Source: Klebsiella aerogenes KCTC 2190
Lineage (GTDB): Bacteria; Pseudomonadota; Gammaproteobacteria; Enterobacterales; Enterobacteriaceae
Assembly: GCF_000215745.1 (NCBI RefSeq)
Contig: NC_015663.1
Span: 1,984,001 to 2,048,000 of the forward strand
Length of the DNA stretch: 64,000 nt
Direction: 5' to 3'
The notes beneath the pieces are model-generated. The model searched no databases. It had not been told where the DNA came from and worked only from the letters and a program-made list of their open reading frames with translations. Shown here one piece after another: positions 42,850 to 50,981 of the stretch; position 1 is the first letter of the stretch; each line of letters starts with the position of its first letter. Both the position numbers and the translations under genes were made by a program.

Positions 42850-43371
42850 ATGCTGACCTGTGAAAGAGTACTTTCTACCGACTCGCCCCATTTCGCCATG
42901 CTTGACGCGCTGTACGCCCGCGCCTTTCCGTGGCACGAACAGCGCGAAAGCGATGCCAAACTTCAGGCGCTGAGCAACCCGCACTATGCGTTGGAAGCGT
43001 GGTTTGATGACGGGGGATTTATTGGCCTGAGCGGCTGCTGGCAGTTTGCCGGTTATAGCTATATCGAACATCTGGCGATTGACGACACCCTTCGTTCGCG
43101 CGGTTATGGCAAACAGCTGCTGGCGCAGATCCTGACGCGCGCGCCGCTGACCATTCTGGAAATCGATCCGCTCACCAGCGAAATCGCCCATAAACGGCTG
43201 CGTTTTTATCAGTCGATGGGATTCCATGCCAATGCCTGGGCGCACCGCCATCCGACCTATCATCAAGGGATCGACGATCATGAACTGCTGGTGTTGAGCT
43301 ATCCGCAGCCGATCGATGCGGCGCAGTATCAGCAGTTTGCCCGCGATTTAGGGCGAGAGGTGATGGGGTAG
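42850..43371 (+). CDS. GNAT-family N-acetyltransferase, substrate unknown
   Basis: Cytosolic acetyltransferase-like protein of 173 residues. The GNAT acetyl-CoA site is visible as YIEHLAIDDTLRSRGYGKQLLAQIL (motif A, key SRGYGKQL at about 82-89), and motif B as RLRFYQSMGFHANA. A GTG three bases upstream is the alternative start; AGGGA fits the ATG at 42850. Absent from this position (mpl to yjgA) in E. coli K-12. It lies after the mpl terminator and needs its own promoter in a very short gap, so read-through from mpl may contribute. Confidence 0.85.
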   Translation: MLTCERVLSTDSPHFAMLDALYARAFPWHEQRESDAKLQALSNPHYALEAWFDDGGFIGLSGCWQFAGYSYIEHLAIDDTLRSRGYGKQLLAQILTRAPLTILEIDPLTSEIAHKRLRFYQSMGFHANAWAHRHPTYHQGIDDHELLVLSYPQPIDAAQYQQFARDLGREVMG

Positions 43372-43403
43372 CCCGGATAAGGCGCAACGCGCCGCCATCC
43401 GGG
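43372..43403. repeat. REP-like element after the GNAT gene
   Basis: CCCGGAT...ATCCGGG with inner GGCGCaacGCGCC, directly after the stop codon and 21 bases before the convergent darP 3' end. Confidence 0.8.
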
Positions 43404-43424
43404 AGATGGCGGTTAGCGTGGGGA

Positions 43425-43976
43425 CTAGCCTTCGTTTTCGGCCAGTTCGCGCAGATACTGGAAGATCAGGCGCGCGGATTTCGGCGGCTTGTTGCCTTCT
43501 TTCTCTTTCTTGGCATTACGGATCAGTGAGCGCAGCTGCTGACGGTCAGCGTCTGGCCACAGGTTCAATACTTCTGCGACCGCATCATCGCCATTATCAA
43601 TCAAACGATCGCGGATTTGTTCCAGCTTATGGAACAGCGCAACCTGCTGGTTGTGACGGTTCTTCAGCTTATCCAGCGCCTGGCGAATCGGATCGACGTC
43701 GCGGTTACGCAGCATTTTACCAATCAGCTGCAGCTGGCGGCGGCGGCCTTCTTTCTTGATACGCTGGGCGAGTTCAATGGCGTCGCGCAGGTCGGTATCG
43801 AGCGGCAGCTTATCCAGCGCGTTCTTACCAAGGTCTACCATTTCCGCGCCAAGACGCTTCAGTTCTTCCGCATCGCGCTTAATTTCACTCTTGCTGACCC
43901 AGATAATTTCATCATCTTCATCTTCAACGTCATCACCGGGCACGTCGTCGAGCCAGTCTTCGGGCTGCTTTGTCAT
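43425..43976 (-). CDS. darP: DarP (YjgA), 50S ribosome assembly factor
   Basis: Ribosome-associated protein of the DUF615 family that joins late 50S assembly intermediates. The 183-residue protein has a very acidic N terminus ([14 protein letters not shown]), then [19 protein letters not shown], and a Lys/Arg-rich C terminus ending [12 protein letters not shown]. The frame is open to 44024; AAGGAGCCTGAG before the ATG at 43976 and homology decide the start. Divergent from pmbA, the usual enterobacterial pair. Confidence 0.95.
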   Translation of the reverse strand: MTKQPEDWLDDVPGDDVEDEDDEIIWVSKSEIKRDAEELKRLGAEMVDLGKNALDKLPLDTDLRDAIELAQRIKKEGRRRQLQLIGKMLRNRDVDPIRQALDKLKNRHNQQVALFHKLEQIRDRLIDNGDDAVAEVLNLWPDADRQQLRSLIRNAKKEKEGNKPPKSARLIFQYLRELAENEG

Positions 43977-44070
43977 CTCAGGCTCCTTAAAAAAGAGGCT
44001 AATGTTACCAGTTAAGGCGCGCACTGAAAAACGGTTCTCTGTTAGACTTCAGTTAACTCCTTCTTACATT

Positions 44071-45423
44071 ATGGCATTAGCAATGAAAGTCATCTCTCAA
44101 GTTGCACAGCAGCGTAAGACGCTGGAAGAAGCCGTTAGTACGGCACTGGAACTGGCGGCAGGCAAATCCGACGGTGCGGAAGTCTCCGTCAGCAAGACCA
44201 CCGGCATCGGCGTCAGCACCCGCTACGGTGAGGTGGAGAATGTTGAATTCAATAGCGACGGCGCGCTGGGCATCACCGTTTATCATCAAAACCGTAAAGG
44301 CAGCGCCTCGTCGACCGACCTGAGCCCGGACGCTATCGCCCGTACCGTGCAGGCGGCGCTGGATATCGCGCGTTACACCTCGCCGGACCCGTTTGCCGGC
44401 GTGGCGGATAAAGAACTGCTGGCCTTTGACGCCCCGGATCTGGACCTGTTCCATCCGGCGGAGGTCTCTCCGGATGAAGCCATCGAGCTGGCCGCCCGCG
44501 CCGAGCAGGCCGCCCTGCAGGCCGACAAACGCATTACCAATACCGAAGGCGGCAGCTTCAACAGCCACTATGGAATTAAAGTTTTCGGTAACAGCTACGG
44601 CATGCTCCAGAGCTACTGCTCTACCCGCCACTCGCTCTCCAGCTGCGTGATTGCCGAAGAAAACGGCGATATGGAACGCGACTACGCCTACACCATTGGC
44701 CGCGCTATCGGCGACTTACAGACCCCGGAGTGGGTCGGCAACGAATGCGCCCGTCGCACTTTGTCGCGCCTGGCGCCGCGTAAGCTGTCGACGATGAAAG
44801 CGCCGGTTATCTTCGCCAACGAAGTGGCCACCGGGCTGTTTGGCCACCTGGTCGGGGCGATTGCCGGCGGCGCGGTCTACCGTAAATCGACCTTCCTGCT
44901 CGACTCCCTCGGCAAACAGATCCTGCCGGAGTGGCTGACCATCGAAGAACACCCGCATCTGCTGAAGGGGCTGGCCTCCACGCCGTTCGACAGCGAAGGC
45001 GTGCGCACCGAACGTCGCGACATCATCAAAGACGGCGTGCTGACCCAGTGGCTGCTGACTAACTACTCCGCGCGCAAGCTGGGTATGAAAAGCACCGGCC
45101 ACGCCGGCGGTATCCATAACTGGCGCATCAACGGCCGCGGCCTGAGTTTTGCAAAGATGCTTAAAGAGATGGGCACCGGGCTTGTGGTCACCGAATTGAT
45201 GGGGCAGGGTGTTAGTGGCGTGACCGGCGACTACTCGCGCGGCGCATCCGGTTTCTGGGTAGAAAACGGCGAAATTCAGTATCCGGTCAGTGAGATCACC
45301 ATCGCCGGAAATCTGAAAGAAATGTGGCGTAATATTGTCACCGTCGGCGACGATATCGAAACGCGCAGCAATATTCAGTGTGGTTCCGTGCTGCTGCCGG
45401 AGATGAAAATCGCCGGTCAATGA
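44071..45423 (+). CDS. pmbA: PmbA (TldE), metalloprotease component
   Basis: Subunit of the TldD/TldE heterodimeric protease that matures microcin B17 and degrades CcdA in E. coli. The 450-residue protein matches E. coli PmbA end to end ([11 protein letters not shown] to [10 protein letters not shown]). TldE lacks the zinc HExxxH site of TldD, and none is visible here. The frame is open back to 43756 across darP; homology sets the start at the ATG at 44071. Confidence 0.96.
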   Translation: MALAMKVISQVAQQRKTLEEAVSTALELAAGKSDGAEVSVSKTTGIGVSTRYGEVENVEFNSDGALGITVYHQNRKGSASSTDLSPDAIARTVQAALDIARYTSPDPFAGVADKELLAFDAPDLDLFHPAEVSPDEAIELAARAEQAALQADKRITNTEGGSFNSHYGIKVFGNSYGMLQSYCSTRHSLSSCVIAEENGDMERDYAYTIGRAIGDLQTPEWVGNECARRTLSRLAPRKLSTMKAPVIFANEVATGLFGHLVGAIAGGAVYRKSTFLLDSLGKQILPEWLTIEEHPHLLKGLASTPFDSEGVRTERRDIIKDGVLTQWLLTNYSARKLGMKSTGHAGGIHNWRINGRGLSFAKMLKEMGTGLVVTELMGQGVSGVTGDYSRGASGFWVENGEIQYPVSEITIAGNLKEMWRNIVTVGDDIETRSNIQCGSVLLPEMKIAGQ

Positions 45424-45433
45424 CCTGTGTGCC

Positions 45434-45453
45434 GGGCGCGTCCTGCCGCGCCC
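45434..45453 (+). terminator. Hairpin between pmbA and cybC
   Basis: GGGCGCG-tcctgc-CGCGCCC followed by GTTTGATATCTT, 10 bases after the pmbA stop; probable terminator with a weak U-tract. Confidence 0.6.
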
Positions 45454-45487
45454 GTTTGATATCTTCATAATAAAAAGGAAGTGAGCA

Positions 45488-45874
45488 ATGCGTAAAAAAC
45501 TGTTAGCGATGCTGGCCGTCTCTGCTTTTGCGCTCGGTTCGGCATCGGCGTTCGCCGACCTTGGCGAAGACATGGACACCCTTGCGGAAAACCTGCAGGT
45601 GGTACAAAAAACCTCTGACATTGGCGAGCTGAAAGCGGCGCTGAATAAGATGCGCACCGCTGCGGTTGACGCGCAGAAAGAGACGCCGCCAAAACTGGAA
45701 GGCAAAGCGGCCGATAGCCCGGAGATGAAAGATTTCCGCCACGGTCTGGAAACGCTGGTCGGCCAGATCGACGGCGCGCTGAAGTTATCTGACGCTGGTA
45801 AGCTGAAAGAGGCGCAGGCTGCCGCGGAGGACTTCAAAACTACCCGCAATACTTACCATAAGAAGTATCGCTAA
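45488..45874 (+). CDS. cybC: Soluble cytochrome b562, periplasmic
   Basis: Four-helix-bundle electron carrier with non-covalent heme b. The 128-residue precursor has a complete signal peptide ([23 protein letters not shown], about 22 residues; cleavage before ADLGEDM). Heme ligands are Met7 of the mature chain (ADLGEDM) and the His in RNTYHKKYR near the end. The electron-transfer partner is not known. This copy is intact. AAAAGGAAGTGAGCA precedes the ATG. Confidence 0.95.
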   Translation: MRKKLLAMLAVSAFALGSASAFADLGEDMDTLAENLQVVQKTSDIGELKAALNKMRTAAVDAQKETPPKLEGKAADSPEMKDFRHGLETLVGQIDGALKLSDAGKLKEAQAAAEDFKTTRNTYHKKYR

Positions 45875-46163
45875 TCGCCATTTTCGGGAGGCGTCAGCCG
45901 ATGTCTCCCGCCTAAAAGCCTACCTGTATCACATTTTTCCCTTTTCTTTTTCCGGTCTTTCTGCGGTCGTTTTCCGCTAAACCTCGCTCATTGTTGTGAT
46001 GTGCATCACGTCATATCGCCTGTTTTTACATTTATCCGGCGAATATGTGGAGTCGATCACCTAAGCCTTCTCCCTTTCCACTTCGAAGTGGAAAACAACT
46101 CGCTACAAACTCCTGACCCCCGGCGCTACTTTGGATTCCAGAGACATCAGCGGGGTAACACAA
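45875..46163 (+). promoter_or_regulatory. Promoter region of the PRD/SFCGS/DUF431x operon with CRP-like site
   Basis: 289 bp without a gene. TGTGA-TGTGCA-TCACG at 45995-46010 matches nine of ten conserved CRP positions with the correct 6-base spacing, pointing to cAMP-CRP activation of the downstream catabolic operon. A pyrimidine-rich stretch follows; I cannot place -10/-35 boxes with confidence. No sigma-54 GG-N10-GC element of good quality was seen. Confidence 0.55.
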
Positions 46164-46502
46164 GTGAATAACGGAGCGGTAATAAACGACGTAGGGGAGC
46201 AGGCGGCGCAGACCGAACGCCTGGCTGACAAGATGTTACAGCAGGTATTCGCCCTGTTAAGCCGTCACGACATCGTCCCTAACGACGTTCAGGAGCAAAT
46301 GCTGACTTCCCACGTGCGGGCCATGGCCCACCGGTCAATCAGCGGCGAACCGCTACCGGAAGTGGATGCCAGTCTGTTCGAAGAAATTTCTGAAGATTCA
46401 ATGATGCTGGCCCGCGAAGTGGTCGCACAGTTCGGCAACCTGCCTGATGAAGAGGCCTGGTTGTTGTCCGTCCACTTCGAAGTCGCAAAAGAAAACCTGT
46501 AA
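46164..46502 (+). CDS. Stand-alone PRD (PTS regulation domain) protein
   Basis: Cytosolic 112-residue protein made of essentially one PRD: histidines typical of the domain lie in TSHVRAMAHRS and in EEAWLLSVHFEVA near the C terminus. PRDs are normally phosphorylated by HPr or EII proteins and regulate antiterminators; a free PRD without a DNA- or RNA-binding domain probably acts by contacting a partner. The frame is open from a TTG at 46131, but no ATG is available early; the GTG at 46164 with GGGGT upstream is my choice. First gene of an eight-gene operon; I recall this family under paired locus names EF_0829-type. Confidence 0.82.
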   Translation: MNNGAVINDVGEQAAQTERLADKMLQQVFALLSRHDIVPNDVQEQMLTSHVRAMAHRSISGEPLPEVDASLFEEISEDSMMLAREVVAQFGNLPDEEAWLLSVHFEVAKENL

Positions 46503-46512
46503 GGAGCAAAAC

Positions 46513-46875
46513 ATGGAACAAATCACCGTAGTTATTGGCGACCGTCTGGGTAAAGGACAAAAAGTCGCGGCAGGCGCAGAAAAAGCCGGCGCACGTGCAG
46601 TGGTCGTCCCTGGCGTTGCTGCAGATATGAAACTTGGCGACATGATGAAAGCGGAAAACGCCTCTTTCGGCATCTCCTTCTGCGGTAGCGGCGGCGCAGG
46701 CGCCATCACCGCGCAGACCAAGTACGGTTACAAAGCAAAATACGGCATGCGTTCTATTGAAGAGGGCGTCACCGCCATCAACGAAGGCTGCAACGTGCTG
46801 GGCTTCGGCTTCATGGATAAAGAAGAGCTGGGCGAGCGCCTGGTTGAAGCCTGGAAAAAGAAATACGGCGCATAA
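46513..46875 (+). CDS. Glycine-rich SFCGS family protein
   Basis: Cytosolic protein of 120 residues named for the motif SFCGSGGAGAITAQTKYG (about 55-72; Cys57), followed by GMRSIEEGVTAINEGCNVLGFGFMDKEELGERLVEAW. Function is not known. The Cys-Gly-Ser-Gly turn vaguely resembles the P-loop of PTS EIIB proteins (compare CGNGQGSS in UlaB in this window), but it is not N-terminal, so this is only a suggestion. TAAGGAG places the ATG at 46513; the longer frame from 46447 is discarded. Confidence 0.88.
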   Translation: MEQITVVIGDRLGKGQKVAAGAEKAGARAVVVPGVAADMKLGDMMKAENASFGISFCGSGGAGAITAQTKYGYKAKYGMRSIEEGVTAINEGCNVLGFGFMDKEELGERLVEAWKKKYGA

Positions 46876-46877
46876 GT

Positions 46878-47177
46878 ATGAAAGAGCAATTCACCACCAC
46901 GGTGAGGGTTGCAGGCAAAGGCGAAAGCAAATCACGGGCCTTCGCCGATGCCCTGAACCATGTGCAGGCTGCGGTGATGAAATCATCATCGCGCATCCTA
47001 CTGCGTATTGAGCCACAGGACGTGACGGTTGTTCATGCGCGCGAAGCGGTACGAAAAGAGGCGTTTCTGTTCATCTTTTTGCGCCGTGAACGACGGACCT
47101 ACAGCGTGGAGCTGGACGTCACCGTCAACGTGACCGCCATCGATCTCGATAAAGTGGATTTCGTCACGCAAACCTGA
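46878..47177 (+). CDS. DUF4312 family protein
   Basis: Cytosolic 99-residue protein with many charged residues: MKEQFTTTVRVAGKGESKSRAFADAL at the start (key GKGESKSRAFADALN), then RIEPQDVTVVHAREAVRKEAFLFIFLRRERRTYSVELDV (key KEAFLFIFLRRERR). It always accompanies the SFCGS, DUF4311 and DUF4310 proteins in this conserved cassette; function unknown. Two bases separate it from the SFCGS gene and it ends just before the DUF4311 gene. Confidence 0.86.
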   Translation: MKEQFTTTVRVAGKGESKSRAFADALNHVQAAVMKSSSRILLRIEPQDVTVVHAREAVRKEAFLFIFLRRERRTYSVELDVTVNVTAIDLDKVDFVTQT

Positions 47178-47198
47178 TTGTTACCAAAGGGTCAGACT

Positions 47199-47975
47199 AT
47201 GTTCCTGATAATTTTAATAAAATCGCTCATCATCGGCGGCCTGGTCGGCGTCGGCGTGGGCGCCGGAGCGGCACGCATGTTTCACGCGCCCACCACGCAA
47301 GGGATGGGGGCGTTTCGTACCTTGGGCGAGCTGAATTCCTGCGAAGGCGATCCGGCTTCTCACTTCTCTTTTGGTCTCGGCTTCTTCTTTAACGCCTGGG
47401 CCTCTTCCGTTGCAGCAGGCTCCTTCACTCAGGACGTTGACCACCGCATTATCCCGAACTGGGGCGCGGCGGCGTTGATGGTGAAAAATCGTAACGTTGG
47501 CGAAACGCTACACGATCCGAAAAAAATGGCCATTGCCTGCGGCATCATCGGCATGATCGTCGTCGCCTTCCTTAACCTGACCGCCTCTTCCGTACCGGAA
47601 GCGCTGCAGGTCACCGCCGTTAAGGTATTGGTTCCGGCGGCAAACCTGCTGGTGAACACCGTGATGCCGGTGATTTTCTGGCTGGCGGCTATCGATGCCG
47701 GTAAGAAATCAGGCTTCTGGGCGACGATTTTCGGCGGCGCGGCGCAGCTGATTATGGGGAACGCCGTACCGGGTCTGGTACTGGGGATCCTGATCGGTAA
47801 AGGCGTGGAAGAGAGCGGCTGGAACCGGGTAACCAAAGTGATGATGATCGCCATTGTCGCGTTGTTCGTCCTCAGCGGCTTCTTCCGCGGCTTCGACATG
47901 AAGATGCTCGAATCCTTCCATCTGACCGTGCCGAACTGGCTGGACATGATCCACAACTCACTCAGCGGCAAGTAA
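47199..47975 (+). CDS. DUF4311 family membrane protein
   Basis: Polytopic inner-membrane protein of 258 residues with about six or seven hydrophobic segments, beginning MFLIILIKSLIIGGLVGVGVGAGAARMF (key GGLVGVGVGAGAARM). A conserved polar stretch HAPTTQGMGAFRTLGELNSCEGDPASHFS (about 27-55; key GELNSCEGD) lies between the first segments and could line a substrate path. AAAGGGTCAGACT precedes the ATG at 47199; a TTG at 47178 would add 7 residues. Likely one half of an uncharacterised transporter together with the next gene. Confidence 0.87.
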   Translation: MFLIILIKSLIIGGLVGVGVGAGAARMFHAPTTQGMGAFRTLGELNSCEGDPASHFSFGLGFFFNAWASSVAAGSFTQDVDHRIIPNWGAAALMVKNRNVGETLHDPKKMAIACGIIGMIVVAFLNLTASSVPEALQVTAVKVLVPAANLLVNTVMPVIFWLAAIDAGKKSGFWATIFGGAAQLIMGNAVPGLVLGILIGKGVEESGWNRVTKVMMIAIVALFVLSGFFRGFDMKMLESFHLTVPNWLDMIHNSLSGK

Positions 47976-47988
47976 CGGGAGCCTGATA

Positions 47989-48633
47989 ATGGAACAGAAT
48001 AAAGGTTTTTGGTATGCCGACTGGTCGTTCCCGATCTTTGTTGGCCTGCTCTCCTCCGGCGTCTTCGCCGGGACGCACATGTACTATCTGTACGGCATCG
48101 GCGCCTTTAACGAAGTGGCCTTCGTGGCGATGTTGAAGGCAGGGATTGATACCGGCGCGTACGGCGCGGTGGCGGCATTCGGCGCAAGCTTCCTGTTCGC
48201 CCGCATCATCGAAGGTTCGCTGGTGGGGATTCTGGATATCGGCGGCGCCATTCAGACCGGTATCGGCCTCGGCGTACCGGCGCTGCTGCTCGGCGCGGGC
48301 TTTGTCTTCCCGGTGGCGAACTTCGCCGCGTCGCTGGCAACCGGCCTGATCCTCGGCCTGGCGGTCGGCTACATCATCATTCTGGCGCGTAAGTTCACCA
48401 TCAACCAGAGCGATTCCACCTACGGCGCCGACGTGATGATGGGGGCCGGTAACGCCTCCGGCCGCTTCCTCGGTCCATTGATCATCCTCAGCGCGATGAC
48501 GGCGTCTATTCCTATCGGGATTGGTTCTTTGGTTGGCGCACTGCTGTTCTACATCTGGCAGAAACCGATCACCGGCGGCGCCATCCTCGGCGCGATGATC
48601 CTCGGTTCCATCTTCCCGATTGCGATTAGCTAA
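47989..48633 (+). CDS. DUF4310 family membrane protein
   Basis: Polytopic inner-membrane protein of 214 residues, about six hydrophobic segments, with glycine-rich turns (GAYGAVAAFGASFLFARIIEGSLVGILDIGGAIQTG, about 53-89; key ARIIEGSLVGILDIGGA) and a polar NQSDSTYGADVMMGAGNASGRFLGP loop (key TYGADVMMGAGNASGR). The two membrane proteins 4311 and 4310 are always adjacent in the cassettes I know of. GGAG precedes the ATG. No ATPase or classical PTS EIIC is encoded nearby. Confidence 0.87.
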   Translation: MEQNKGFWYADWSFPIFVGLLSSGVFAGTHMYYLYGIGAFNEVAFVAMLKAGIDTGAYGAVAAFGASFLFARIIEGSLVGILDIGGAIQTGIGLGVPALLLGAGFVFPVANFAASLATGLILGLAVGYIIILARKFTINQSDSTYGADVMMGAGNASGRFLGPLIILSAMTASIPIGIGSLVGALLFYIWQKPITGGAILGAMILGSIFPIAIS

Positions 48634-48634
48634 T

Positions 48635-48715
48635 CGCCCGATGGCGCCGCGCTTATCGGGCCTGCAAGTCAGAGCGATTTGTAGGCCGGATAAGGCGGTA
48701 CGCCGCCATCCGGCA
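48635..48715. repeat. REP/BIME-like element inside the operon
   Basis: CGCCCGATGGCGCCGCGCTTATCGGGC (48635-48661) and GTAGGCCGGATAAGGCGG...CCGCCATCCGGC (48681-48713) are two REP-like units in the 112-bp gap between the DUF4310 gene and the amidohydrolase gene. They split the transporter-like half from the enzyme half and could set different mRNA stability. Confidence 0.85.
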
Positions 48716-48745
48716 ACATATTCACTCTTTCATCAGGAGATAGCT

Positions 48746-49879
48746 ATGTTTGATTTACTCCTGCGCCGTGCGCGCCTCGTCGACGATACCCTGACTGATA
48801 TCGCCATCCAGGACGGGAAAATCGCGGCGCTGGGCGAGATTAGCGCGCCCTCCCGTAAAACCATCGAGCTGAACGGCAAGGTTTACGTCAGCGCTGGCTG
48901 GATTGACTCTCACGTTCACTGCTACCCGAATTCACCAATTTATCACGATGAGCCGGATAGCGTCGGCATCGCCACCGGCGTCACCACCGTGATTGATGCC
49001 GGCAGCACCGGCGCCGACGACGTCGATGACTTCTATCAACTGACCCGTAAAGCGGCGACGGAAGTTTATGCGTTGCTCAACATCTCCCGCGTCGGGCTGA
49101 TTGCGCAGAATGAGCTGGCGAATATGGCTAATATCGACGCCGCCGCGGTGAAGCAGGCGGTGCAACGTCATCCTGATTTTATCGTCGGCCTGAAGGCGCG
49201 GATGAGCAGCAGCGTCGTCGGCGAAAACGGCATTACGCCGCTGGCGCGCGCCAAAGCCATTCAGCAGGAAAACGGCGATCTGCCGTTGATGGTGCACATC
49301 GGCAATAACCCGCCGAACCTCGATGAAATCGCCGATCTGCTGAGCAGTGGCGACATCATTACCCACTGCTATAACGGCAAGCCGAACCGTATTCTTAATC
49401 CTGCCGGCGAGCTGCGCAGCTCCATTACTCGCGCTCTGCAGCGCGGCGTGCGCCTCGATGTCGGCCACGGTACCGCCAGTTTCAGCTTTGAAGTGGCGCG
49501 TCGGGCGATTGCGATGGGCATTCTGCCGCACACTATTAGCTCCGATATTTACTGCCGTAACCGTATCGACGGCCCGGTGCGCTCGCTGGCGCTGGTGATG
49601 TCGAAATTCCTCGCCATCGGCATGACCCTGCCGCAGGTCATTGACTGCGTGACCGTTAGCGCCGCCGAGGGGTTGCGTCTGACGCGTAAAGGGCGCCTCG
49701 AAGAGGGCTTCGATGCCGATTTAACGCTATTTAGCCTGCAGCATCAGCCCACGTTGCTGGTGGATGCCGAAAAAGAGAGCCTGCAGGCTGACAACATTCT
49801 GGTGCCGCTGGCCGCGATTCGCGCGGGCAAGGGCTATCTGACCGAACAAGGGAGCGCGGAACATGCCTTCGATTTTTGA
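48746..49879 (+). CDS. Amidohydrolase/deacetylase family metallohydrolase
   Basis: Cytosolic TIM-barrel metal hydrolase of the dihydroorotase-like amidohydrolase superfamily, 377 residues. Metal ligands are visible in GWIDSHVHCYPNS (His-x-His near residue 55), a Lys in VGLKARMSS (about 152, bridging-lysine position), His in LMVHIGNNPP and ITHCYNG, and Asp in LPHTISSDIY. It belongs to the EF_0837-type group; I recall members hydrolysing acetyl esters such as acetyl-(R)-mandelate in vitro, with no accepted physiological substrate. CAGGAGATAGCT sets the ATG at 48746. Overlaps the next gene by 17 bp. Confidence 0.92.
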   Translation: MFDLLLRRARLVDDTLTDIAIQDGKIAALGEISAPSRKTIELNGKVYVSAGWIDSHVHCYPNSPIYHDEPDSVGIATGVTTVIDAGSTGADDVDDFYQLTRKAATEVYALLNISRVGLIAQNELANMANIDAAAVKQAVQRHPDFIVGLKARMSSSVVGENGITPLARAKAIQQENGDLPLMVHIGNNPPNLDEIADLLSSGDIITHCYNGKPNRILNPAGELRSSITRALQRGVRLDVGHGTASFSFEVARRAIAMGILPHTISSDIYCRNRIDGPVRSLALVMSKFLAIGMTLPQVIDCVTVSAAEGLRLTRKGRLEEGFDADLTLFSLQHQPTLLVDAEKESLQADNILVPLAAIRAGKGYLTEQGSAEHAFDF

Positions 49880-50981
49880 GAAATACCATTTAAAACAAGT
49901 TATTAACACTTCTGGCCGAATGACGGCGCTGGGCGTTTCCACGCCGCGCCCGGAAGTGGTTGAAGCCGCGATGGCCGGTATGAACCAGTACTTTGAAATG
50001 AAAGACCTGGTGAATAAAACCGGCGAGTACATCGCCAAACTGCTGGATGTGGAAGGGGCGACCGTTGTCTCCTGCGCGTCGGCGGGGATTGCCCAGTCGG
50101 TCGCGGCGGTGCTGGTGAAAGACAGCGACTGGCTGCTGGAGAACCTGCACGTAACGCCAGTTGAGAATAACGAAATCGTGCTGCCGAAGGGCCACAACGT
50201 CAACTTCGGCGCGCCGGTTGGCACCATGGTGGCGCTGGGCGGCGGTAAGCTGGTGGAAGCGGGCTACGCCAACGAATGTTCTGCCCAACAGCTGGCGGCG
50301 GCGATCACTCCGCGCACCGCAGCGATTCTGTACATCAAATCCCACCACTGCGTGCAAAAAAGCATGCTTAACGTCGCGCAGGCCGCGGAAGTGGCGCGCC
50401 AGCATAACTTGCCGCTGATCGTCGATGCGGCGGCGGAAGAAGATCTGCAGTGCTACTACCGCATGGGCGCCGATTTGGTTATCTACAGCGGCGCGAAAGC
50501 GATTGAAGGGCCGACCAGCGGGCTGGTCATCGGCAAAACGCAGTACGTTGAGTGGGTTAAGCGCCAGTCGATGGGGATTGGCCGGGCGATGAAAGTGGGT
50601 AAAGAGGGCATTCTCGGCCTGACCTGCGCCATTGAACACTACCTGACGGCGACCAAAGAGAGCGGCCAGCAGATGGTGGACAAGATGACGCCGTTTATCG
50701 AACAGCTCAACACTCTCAACGGCGTGACCGCGCGGGTGGTGTGGGATAGCGCGGGCCGTGATATCGCCCGCGCCGAAATTAAATTTGATGAAGCGACCAC
50801 CGGCGTGAATACCGGCGATCTGGTTAACGCCCTGAAGCAGGGCGAATACGCCATTTACTTCCGCGGCTATAAAGCGAATGAAGGCATTATCGAAGCCGAT
50901 GTCCGCAGCGTGAACGCGCAGCAGCTGGAGGTGGTCGCTCGCCGCATCGCAGAAGTTCTGAATAAGGAGAAAAAAGCATGA
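49863..50981 (+). CDS. DgaE-type PLP-dependent ammonia-lyase
   Basis: SelA-like fold type I PLP enzyme of 372 residues. The PLP-binding Lys is Lys212 in VIYSGAKAIEGPTSG, with the ring-contacting Asp188 in LIVDAAAEED. Its closest described relative is Salmonella DgaE, which eliminates ammonia from D-glucosaminate 6-phosphate to give 2-keto-3-deoxygluconate 6-phosphate. The setting (amidohydrolase before, aldolase after) suits a 2-amino sugar acid. Overlaps the amidohydrolase gene by 17 bp and the aldolase gene by 4 bp (ATGA), so translation is probably coupled. Confidence 0.9.
   Translation: MPSIFEKYHLKQVINTSGRMTALGVSTPRPEVVEAAMAGMNQYFEMKDLVNKTGEYIAKLLDVEGATVVSCASAGIAQSVAAVLVKDSDWLLENLHVTPVENNEIVLPKGHNVNFGAPVGTMVALGGGKLVEAGYANECSAQQLAAAITPRTAAILYIKSHHCVQKSMLNVAQAAEVARQHNLPLIVDAAAEEDLQCYYRMGADLVIYSGAKAIEGPTSGLVIGKTQYVEWVKRQSMGIGRAMKVGKEGILGLTCAIEHYLTATKESGQQMVDKMTPFIEQLNTLNGVTARVVWDSAGRDIARAEIKFDEATTGVNTGDLVNALKQGEYAIYFRGYKANEGIIEADVRSVNAQQLEVVARRIAEVLNKEKKA

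Noticed and set aside
46447..46512. N-terminal extension of the SFCGS protein
   Set aside because: It overlaps the end of the PRD gene and lacks a ribosome-binding site, whereas TAAGGAG fits the ATG at 46513.
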